A stretch of 64,000 nt of DNA from Chloroflexota bacterium (lineage in GTDB: Bacteria > Chloroflexota > Anaerolineae > DTLA01). Below the pieces are notes generated by a model that made no database searches, had not been told where the DNA came from, and saw only the letters and a program-made list of their open reading frames with translations. Of this stretch, positions 58,197-64,000 are shown in pieces (position 1 is the first letter of the stretch; every line of letters begins with the position of its first letter). The stretch spans positions 62,001-126,000 of the forward strand of contig JADBJK010000024.1 in NCBI GenBank assembly GCA_014874485.1, read 5' to 3'. Made by a program: the position numbers and the translations under genes.

Positions 58197-59150
58197 CTAC
58201 CGAGTGTACAGGTATTCCAGAAGGACCCTACCCACCATCTCCAGGCTCTTCGCCGACACTTTATCCGCCGTGTCGGCTGTCGTGTGCCAGTAGGGGTAAT
58301 CAAAGTCAATGATGTCCACAGAGGGCACGCCGCGGCGCAAGAACGGCACGTGGTCGTCCACAAGGGTGTACCGTACCTCGGGGACAAATCGGTCTCCCAG
58401 TCCAAGCCTGCGCGCCACATTCCAGATTTCCGCCGCGAGTTGGGAATCGGAATTGCCCTCCAGGTAAATCTGGAGGTCCGCATCCCCGACCATGTCCACC
58501 AGGATCATCCCAGAAAGCCCGCGGCCCATCCTCTCGGCAACCATATCCGCGCCTACCGAAAAAGGCCACCCGTCTATGCCACCCCTGTCCTCGCCATCAA
58601 AGAATGCCAGCATGACTTCGTACTGGCACCTGGCCGGATCAAAGACGCGGGCCAGTTCCAGAAGGACCGCAACGCCGCTTGCGCCATCGTTGGCACCCAG
58701 AATCGGCTCGCCCCGCCGGGATGCATCCGGGTCCCGGTCGGCCGCGGGCCGCGTATCGTAGTGAGCACCGATGAGGATTTTGCCTTTCCTGCCACCTGCC
58801 CCCTTCTCGGCGACGATATTCCGTATGGGAATGCCGCGATACTCCCCCTCTACCCGCAATGGAACCCACCCCGCCGCCTTCAGAGACGACTCAATGTAGT
58901 CAGCGGTCTTGCCAAGAGCCTCGCTTCCCACCGGCCTCGGGCCAAAGGCAACCTGGGCCAGGACATGCTCATAGGCCTTCTGCCCGTCAAACTGCACTGG
59001 CGCCCTGCCCTGGCATCCCACACCGACAAGCACGGCAAGCGCAGCGGCCAGCACAACCATTGACTTCGCATAGCATAGCAGCCTTTTCAGAAACAATTTC
59101 CAGCGAGGCCTGGCTTCTCCCTCGTTATGACTATGCGAAATGATGCTCAT
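58197..59150 (-). CDS. M28-family zinc peptidase lipoprotein, glutaminyl cyclase-like
   Basis: Surface lipoprotein with a zinc-hydrolase fold. The lipobox is VGVGC (Cys 46) after a basic, hydrophobic signal. Metal-site motifs: [36 protein letters not shown], and [34 protein letters not shown] is close to glutaminyl-peptide cyclotransferases, so either aminopeptidase or cyclase activity is possible. ATG 59150 with AGGAGA overlaps the trmFO stop by 4 bp. Residues about 4-30 are encoded by a palindromic element (59062-59140). An alternative start at the internal Met 31 would skip it but leaves a signal without basic residues. Confidence 0.87.
   Translation of the reverse strand: MSIISHSHNEGEARPRWKLFLKRLLCYAKSMVVLAAALAVLVGVGCQGRAPVQFDGQKAYEHVLAQVAFGPRPVGSEALGKTADYIESSLKAAGWVPLRVEGEYRGIPIRNIVAEKGAGGRKGKILIGAHYDTRPAADRDPDASRRGEPILGANDGASGVAVLLELARVFDPARCQYEVMLAFFDGEDRGGIDGWPFSVGADMVAERMGRGLSGMILVDMVGDADLQIYLEGNSDSQLAAEIWNVARRLGLGDRFVPEVRYTLVDDHVPFLRRGVPSVDIIDFDYPYWHTTADTADKVSAKSLEMVGRVLLEYLYTR
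59062..59140. repeat. 79-bp inverted-repeat element, copy 2, inside the M28 gene
   Basis: GACTTCGCATAG (59062-59073) and inverted CTATGCGAAA (59131-59140). Read on the minus strand, TTCGCATAGTCATAA matches the left end of the 52966 element and GCTATGCGAAGTC matches its right end; the cores differ. It is in frame and encodes the N-terminal part of the signal peptide, including LLCYAKS. Confidence 0.6.
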
Positions 59151-60505
59151 TGTCTCTCCTGCAGGCTGCCCGACGTAGCGTGCACCTCCTCGCCATGCGC
59201 TTCAAGATACGCGCGCATGGCAGCCAGGGCCCGTTCCGCATACTCCCGATACCGCAGCCGCTTCCCCATTGGCGCATCCAGCGGCGGCAACAACCCGAAA
59301 TTGGCCTTCATCGGCTGGAATTCCTGCTCCGAAGGTGTCGTGATGTACCGCAGGAGCGCCCCCACCATCGTCTCCGGCGGGAATATCAATAGCGGCTCGC
59401 CGCGCAAGAACCGAGCGGCGTTGATGCCGGCCACCAGCCCCGAGGCCGTAGAGCCGACGTAGCCCTCGGTGCCCGTAATCTGCCCGGCGAAGAAGAGGCT
59501 ATCCCTCACCCTGCTCTGCAGCGTCGGCTTGAGAACACGAGGCGCATTCAGGAAGGTATTCCGGTGCATCTGTCCGTATCGCACAAACCGCGCACGTTCA
59601 AGCCCGGGAATCATTCGGAAAACGCGCTCCTGCTCAGGCCACCGCAAATTGGTCTGGAAACCCACCATGTTGTACAGCGTGCCGGCAAGGTCATCCTGGC
59701 GCAACTGAACGACGGCATAGGGCCGGCGTCCCGTGCGCGGATCCTTCAGCCCCACCGGCCGCAGCGGGCCAAAGGCCAGGGCGTCGTGCCCCCGCCGAGC
59801 GATTTCCTCCACCGGCAAGCAAGCCTCAAAGAAACGCCTATCCGCCGCCTCAAAATCCCTGAGTGGTATCGTCTCCGCCGAAACCAGAGCCTCCACGAAG
59901 CGGTCGTATTCCTCTTTCGTCATGGGGCAATTGATGTAGTCATCGTCGCCACGCCCGTACCGCGAGGCGGCGAATGCAACCGTCATGTCAATGGAATCCG
60001 CCGCGACGATAGGCGCCATGGCGTCAAAGAAACTCAGATGCTCGCCGCCCAACGTCTCCGCAATCCTGTCCGCCAGTGCATCGCTGGTGAGGGGGCCCGT
60101 GGCAATGATGACCACCCCGGCCGGAATGTCCTGCACTTCCTGTCGCACCACCTCTATCAGAGGATGGGATTTCACGGCCTCGGTTACCCTCGCGGCGAAT
60201 TCCTCCCTGCCGACCGCCAATGCGCCCCCTGCCGGGACCGCGGTCTCCCGCGCGCACCGGATGATGAGCGAGCCCAACATCTCCAACTCGCGCTTCAGCA
60301 GCCCCAGCGCCCGGTCCGGCAAGTCGGAGCCAAGCGAGTTGCTGCACACCAACTCCGCGAACTTGTCGGTGCGGTGCGCAGGTGTCATGACGACAGGGCG
60401 CATCTCATAGAGGCGCACCCTGACCCCGCGGCAGGCGATTTGCCAAGCCGCTTCGGAACCCGCCAGACCAGCCCCCACCACTGTGATGATGGCTTCCTCG
60501 CTCAC
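59147..60505 (-). CDS. trmFO: Methylenetetrahydrofolate-tRNA-(uracil-5-)-methyltransferase
   Basis: FAD- and folate-dependent enzyme that makes m5U54 in tRNA T loops. Motifs: [103 protein letters not shown] and [12 protein letters not shown]. The 452-residue length is typical. GTG 60505 with GGAGGG. The M28 gene overlaps its stop by 4 bp. It uses methylene-THF, the same folate that the nearby MetF-like protein reduces. Confidence 0.95.
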   Translation of the reverse strand: MSEEAIITVVGAGLAGSEAAWQIACRGVRVRLYEMRPVVMTPAHRTDKFAELVCSNSLGSDLPDRALGLLKRELEMLGSLIIRCARETAVPAGGALAVGREEFAARVTEAVKSHPLIEVVRQEVQDIPAGVVIIATGPLTSDALADRIAETLGGEHLSFFDAMAPIVAADSIDMTVAFAASRYGRGDDDYINCPMTKEEYDRFVEALVSAETIPLRDFEAADRRFFEACLPVEEIARRGHDALAFGPLRPVGLKDPRTGRRPYAVVQLRQDDLAGTLYNMVGFQTNLRWPEQERVFRMIPGLERARFVRYGQMHRNTFLNAPRVLKPTLQSRVRDSLFFAGQITGTEGYVGSTASGLVAGINAARFLRGEPLLIFPPETMVGALLRYITTPSEQEFQPMKANFGLLPPLDAPMGKRLRYREYAERALAAMRAYLEAHGEEVHATSGSLQERQ

Positions 60506-60523
60506 TGTTCACCCTCCGGTGCA

Positions 60524-60552
60524 AGTATACCACGTCCGCCCGACCAGGACAA
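60524..60552 (-). promoter_or_regulatory. Promoter of trmFO-M28 unit
   Basis: Minus-strand TTGTCC (60547-60552), 17 bp, TATACT (60524-60529) with an upstream TGG. Back-to-back with the promoter of the oxidoreductase gene. Confidence 0.65.
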
Positions 60553-60556
60553 AGGT

Positions 60557-60585
60557 TTGACACTCGCCCGCCCACGTGCTACACT
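60557..60585 (+). promoter_or_regulatory. Promoter of oxidoreductase-metF-like unit
   Basis: TTGACA (60557-60562), 17 bp, TACACT (60580-60585). Only 4 bp separate its -35 from that of the divergent trmFO promoter. Confidence 0.65.
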
Positions 60586-60626
60586 GCACAAAACGCTTCA
60601 CCGTAACCCCCGACGGAGGAGACAAC

Positions 60627-61841
60627 ATGGCACGTCAATACGTCATCATCGGCAACGGCATCGCCGGCGTTACCGCCGCAGCCACCCTGGCGGACGGCGA
60701 CCCGAACGCGCAGATCACGATTTACACCGACGAGAAGTATCCCTACTACCGGCGGCCCTGGCTCCCCGATTTTCTCGCGGGGCGGTATCGGATGGAGGAA
60801 CTCTACCCCTACCCCGAGTCCTGGTACTCCAAACGGCGAATCCGTGTACACCTCAGCCATCCGGTGGCACAGATTGTCCCCGGCGAGAGGAGTATCCTAC
60901 TGGCGTCCGGCGAGAAAGTCCCCTACGATGCCCTGCTGTTGGCCTGCGGCGGGTACTCATTTGTTCCGCCCATCGCGAACGCGGGCCTGAAGGGCTGCTT
61001 TACCCTTCGCACCCTGGACGACGCGCGAGCGATTCATGACTATGCGCAAAACAAGGGGGCGGCAGTGGTCATCGGCGGCGGACTGCTGGGCCTTGAGAGC
61101 GCACGCGGACTCAACGCGCTGGGGCTGCACGTTACCGTCATTGAGGTGTTCCCCCGCCTCCTCCCCCGCCAACTGGATGCGGAGGGCGCTGCGATCCTCA
61201 CGCAACTCATTGAGCAAATGGGAATCACCGTCATCACAGGCGCTACCGTTGAGGGCATTGTCGGCACCACCGGCGCAGACGGCGTGCAACTCAAAGACGG
61301 CAAAACCCTGCCGTGCGACATGGTCCTGTTCTCCGCAGGCATTCGCCCCAAACTCCAGTTGGCGAAGGATGCGGGGCTGGCAATGAACCGGGGAGTGCTC
61401 GCCAACGAGTACATGCAGACCAGCGATGCGGATATTTATGTGGCAGGCGACGTAGCCGAGTTCCGCGAGCGCATCTATGGCATCATCCCCGCTGCCATAG
61501 AACAAGCGCGCGTGGCCGCCGCCAACATGATCCAGCCGCGCAGCGAGACCTATACAGGAACCACTCCCATCAACACGCTGAAGGTCATGGGCATAGACCT
61601 CACGTCCATAGGCGTCGTGAACCCCGAAGAGCCTGGCTACACATCCTACCGCCGAAGCGATCCAGCCAGAGGGCTTTACAAGAAACTCGTCTTCAAAGAC
61701 GGCGCGCTGGTTGGGGCGATTCTGCTTGGCGACCGCAAGAGCGTTACGCTCATGACGCGACTCGTAAATCGCAAAGCGCCTGTGGAGTCGGTGGCCAATC
61801 AGATGCTGCAGGATGACTTTGACCTCAAATCCCTGCTGTAG
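60627..61841 (+). CDS. FAD/NAD(P)-dependent oxidoreductase (NADH:rubredoxin reductase/NirB-like)
   Basis: 404-residue pyridine nucleotide-disulfide oxidoreductase fold without the redox-active disulfide. FAD motif YVIIGNGIAGVTAAATL at the N-terminus, PYYRRPWLPDFLAG in place of the redox Cys region, NAD motif VVIGGGLLGLESARGL, ATG-like SAGIRPKLQLA, and FAD-closing DADIYVAGDVAEF. Relatives reduce rubredoxin, nitrite reductase or oxygen. It is 11 bp upstream of the MetF-like gene, so it may supply electrons to that reductase. ATG 60627 with GGAGGAG. Confidence 0.85.
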   Translation: MARQYVIIGNGIAGVTAAATLADGDPNAQITIYTDEKYPYYRRPWLPDFLAGRYRMEELYPYPESWYSKRRIRVHLSHPVAQIVPGERSILLASGEKVPYDALLLACGGYSFVPPIANAGLKGCFTLRTLDDARAIHDYAQNKGAAVVIGGGLLGLESARGLNALGLHVTVIEVFPRLLPRQLDAEGAAILTQLIEQMGITVITGATVEGIVGTTGADGVQLKDGKTLPCDMVLFSAGIRPKLQLAKDAGLAMNRGVLANEYMQTSDADIYVAGDVAEFRERIYGIIPAAIEQARVAAANMIQPRSETYTGTTPINTLKVMGIDLTSIGVVNPEEPGYTSYRRSDPARGLYKKLVFKDGALVGAILLGDRKSVTLMTRLVNRKAPVESVANQMLQDDFDLKSLL

Positions 61842-61852
61842 GTCCAGGTGGC

Positions 61853-62686
61853 ATGACAAGCCCGACGCTACCCGAACTGGCGGCGAGCACCTTCGTGCAC
61901 TGCCTGGAGGTGCTCCCGCCGCGAGGGCATGACCCGTCTCGCATCTTCGCGTGCCTGCGAGCCTTGCCAGCGGGGTGTGTCCACTTCGTGAACGTGGCCG
62001 ACTCGCCGATGGCCCGGCCCCGCATGAGCGCGACTTCGCTGGCCACCGCCCTGCGACTGCAGGAGGGCTGGGACACCATCGTGCACATGACCGTGCGCGA
62101 CCGGAACCGCATCGCTGTGGAGGCAGATATCCTCGGTGCCCAGGCCGCGGGCATTCGCAATCACCTGGCCGTGTCCGGCGACCCCATCGCGTTCTCCGAC
62201 CGAAAGCCCGTCAAGGCTGTCCGAGACCTGTCCGTGTTTGACCTGATACGGCTCTGCGCCAGCCTCGGGCAGGTCGTGGGTGCGGTCTTTGACCCGACTC
62301 CCGCCGCGCGAGACACCGAACTGAGGAAACTTGAGCGCAAGATTCAGGCGGGAGCCCGTTTCGTCATCACGCAGCCCATCTACGACGAGGCCATCGTCCA
62401 CGCGGTGCGAACCCAGACCAGCCCCCTCGGCATACCGATCCTCATGGGGGTCTTGCCCTTGTACTCCGCGAAGCACGCGGAGTATCTACACCGCAACGTG
62501 CCAGGCATCCAGATTCCTGAGTCGCTGCGGCAACTCATGGCCCAGAGCGACAATGCCGTGCTGCAAGGGATCGCCATCGCCCGCGCACTTCGCAAGGCAG
62601 CGAAGGACGCGGGCTTCCAGGGAATCTGCCTCATGCCGCCGTTCGGGCACTATGAACTCGCAGGGCCTATTCTGATAGACGCGTAG
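61853..62686 (+). CDS. Methylenetetrahydrofolate reductase-like protein
   Basis: TIM-barrel protein of 277 residues expected to reduce 5,10-methylene-THF to 5-methyl-THF. Motifs: LEVLPPRGHDPSRI near the start, HMTVRDRNRIAVEADILGAQAAGIRNHLAVSGDP, and ARFVITQPIYDEAIV with GIPILMGVLPLYSAKHAEYLHRNVPGI. The pattern resembles short MetF forms and the reductase half of BHMT-MTHFR fusions. It follows the FAD oxidoreductase by 11 bp; this pairing suggests a two-component reductase for methionine synthesis or one-carbon metabolism. Confidence 0.85.
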   Translation: MTSPTLPELAASTFVHCLEVLPPRGHDPSRIFACLRALPAGCVHFVNVADSPMARPRMSATSLATALRLQEGWDTIVHMTVRDRNRIAVEADILGAQAAGIRNHLAVSGDPIAFSDRKPVKAVRDLSVFDLIRLCASLGQVVGAVFDPTPAARDTELRKLERKIQAGARFVITQPIYDEAIVHAVRTQTSPLGIPILMGVLPLYSAKHAEYLHRNVPGIQIPESLRQLMAQSDNAVLQGIAIARALRKAAKDAGFQGICLMPPFGHYELAGPILIDA

Positions 62687-62775
62687 TTCCACAACGCCAC
62701 AAACTGGGGCGTGGCTCCCGTATCTCCACGCGCTTTCGCAAGTTTGGCAAAGAGTAGCAGGGTACTATTTTCCTA

Positions 62776-62804
62776 TTGAAGCGCCGCGCCCGGACGGATA
62801 TACT
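62776..62804 (+). promoter_or_regulatory. Promoter of the terminal secreted protein gene
   Basis: TTGAAG (62776-62781), 17 bp, TATACT (62799-62804). The predicted leader is about 61 nt with GAGGAG before the ATG. Confidence 0.6.
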
Positions 62805-62871
62805 GGTGTTGAATCTGGCGAAGTGCAGGCCGTGATTGCCTGCCCGACATCATGTGCTGAGGAGCCCGGTT

Positions 62872-64000
62872 ATGACAGACCAGAAGAAACGCAGAATCGG
62901 ATTTGTGCTTGCGCTTTTCCTGCTGTTGTCTATCGCATTGCCCGCGGCAGCAGATCAGCCCCCACGCATTCCATCCGCATTCTATGGCACCGTGAAACTG
63001 AACGGCGCTAACGTGCCCAACGGTACCCTGGTTTCTGCGTGGATCAACGGGGTGAAATACGCCGAGACGACAACCTTCATGACCATGATCAATTCGCAGC
63101 AGGTGTCCGTCTATACGATCACGGTGCCCGGCGACGACCCGTCCACGTCTGGCGTTGAGGGCGGCAACGAGGGCGACACGGTCGTTTTCAGAGTCGGCAC
63201 CGACCTCGCCGACCAAACAGGCACGTGGCACGAGGGCACAGATGTGCGGGTGGATCTCACCGTTACGATCAACTACCCGCCCTCGGCGGTCTCCGTCAGC
63301 CCCTCGCAAAGCAACACCATGCCGCTCTTCTTCAACCCGTTCGTAACGGTTTACGAAGACGCCAACGGCTGGGACGACTTGCGCCAAGTGTACTTGATGT
63401 GGAACACAAGCCCAACCGACAACATCCAGCGGTTCCGGTACGATGTTCTGGAGCAGAAACTGTACATTCCCAACGACACAAACGACGGCTGGATCGGAGG
63501 GTTCGCGCCTGGGACGAACGTCCAACTGAGCAACACCAACGTTACCCTGGACGTATCCCGAACGCAGGTGGTTACCACCACAACCCAACTGCAGGTTACG
63601 TGGTACATATCCGAGAAGCAACCCATGACCTCGGTAAACTGGAATTTGTACCTCAAGGCTATTGACTCGGCCTCGCAGTCCACAGGCTGGGTGAGCCGTG
63701 GAACCCGACGCGTCAACATGTTCCCGAACGTGGGAGGCCTCACGCCGGCATCAGGGACGGTGCCTGTGGGAACCCCGCAGACCTTCACCATGACCTACTC
63801 CGACGAAGATGGCACGGGCACCCTTACCATGGCATTCATCAGAGTTACCATGCAGACGCCGCCGTACACAGAGCAATTCCGCGCCTGCTACAGGACTGCG
63901 ACCAATGATGTGCTTGTTTACACCGGCAGCCAGTGGCTCGGCCCGTTGCCAATGGGCCAGCCCGGCACCCTTGAGACGGCGTACGTCCGCATAAACCTGG
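62872..64000 (+). CDS. Secreted beta-rich protein, incomplete at window end
   Basis: Open reading frame from ATG 62872 (behind TGAGGAG) that runs off the window, so it is missing from the ORF track; 376 codons are visible. The signal peptide is MTDQKKRRIGFVLALFLLLS to PAAA. Residues about 35-125 (FYGTVKLNGANVPNGTLVSA, WINGVKYAETT) look like a carboxypeptidase-regulatory or 'pilin-carrier' beta module common in secreted Chloroflexota and archaeal proteins. Ig-like strands follow from about residue 128 (NYPPSAVSVSPSQ). No catalytic motif is visible. Function unknown; probably a surface or S-layer-associated protein. Confidence 0.8.
   Translation, partial: MTDQKKRRIGFVLALFLLLSIALPAAADQPPRIPSAFYGTVKLNGANVPNGTLVSAWINGVKYAETTTFMTMINSQQVSVYTITVPGDDPSTSGVEGGNEGDTVVFRVGTDLADQTGTWHEGTDVRVDLTVTINYPPSAVSVSPSQSNTMPLFFNPFVTVYEDANGWDDLRQVYLMWNTSPTDNIQRFRYDVLEQKLYIPNDTNDGWIGGFAPGTNVQLSNTNVTLDVSRTQVVTTTTQLQVTWYISEKQPMTSVNWNLYLKAIDSASQSTGWVSRGTRRVNMFPNVGGLTPASGTVPVGTPQTFTMTYSDEDGTGTLTMAFIRVTMQTPPYTEQFRACYRTATNDVLVYTGSQWLGPLPMGQPGTLETAYVRINL

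Overview
The window is 64 kb of GC-rich bacterial chromosome. The best fit is an anaerobic or microaerophilic member of the Chloroflexota, near Anaerolineae. This is inference from four things: secreted proteins carrying long Pro/Thr 'PTPT' linkers that end in an LPxVxR-type motif, an oxygen-sensitive glycyl radical enzyme, a PPi-type phosphofructokinase, and bacterial housekeeping genes in a dense, mostly operonic layout. No phage, IS element, CRISPR array or rRNA was seen. Many promoters fit a sigma-70/sigma-A pattern (TTGACA-like, 17 bp, TATAAT-like), often with an extended -10.

Layout. 0-5 kb: secreted subtilase, then a phosphate transporter with its DUF47 partner. 5-8.4 kb: de novo NAD operon nadC-nadA-nadB. 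8.9-15.8 kb: central sugar metabolism (pgi, PfkB kinase, LarA-like protein, gnd, PPi-type pfk). 16.5-23 kb: an AAA ATPase, a triple-GAF hybrid histidine kinase, and a molybdenum-cofactor cluster (duplicated-domain protein, moaC, MOSC, moaA). 23-31 kb: acyltransferase, pentaheme cytochrome, glycosyltransferase, acetyltransferase-like protein, a small Cys-rich protein, glnA behind an attenuator-like leader, and a membrane protein. 31.5-35 kb: tRNA-Glu, Memo-like protein, Nudix hydrolase, DUF2892 protein, ferredoxin, thiol peroxidase, zincin. 35-38.4 kb: asparaginase-glycosyltransferase-CAP lipoprotein operon. 38.5 kb: a complete selenocysteine tRNA gene with its own promoter and terminator. 38.9-46 kb: a 1191-residue surface protein, a lipoprotein, acyl-CoA synthetase and RNase III. 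46.8-52.9 kb: a six-gene operon with a glycyl radical enzyme, its activase, an FMN-binding-like protein, AroQ, an FHA-winged-helix regulator and an HgdC/BadF-type ATPase. 53-64 kb: isoprenoid genes (idi, polyprenyl synthase), acpP, hflX, smpB, an M28 lipoprotein peptidase, trmFO, an FAD oxidoreductase, a MetF-like reductase and the start of a secreted protein.

Intergenic DNA is rich in palindromic repeats. Six islands carry GTCATTGCGAG...CTCGCAATGAC hairpin units, some in roughly 120-150 bp tandem repeats, together with a 33-bp perfect palindrome and other inverted repeats. A separate 77-79 bp inverted-repeat element occurs twice, once apparently inside a signal-peptide coding region.

The points most worth following up are the glycyl radical/HgdC-type operon, the duplicated-domain protein coupled to moaC, the glnA leader, the orphan tRNA-Sec locus, the probable non-canonical start codons of idi and hflX, and the palindromic element inside the M28 gene. 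All family assignments come from reading motifs; no database search was run.
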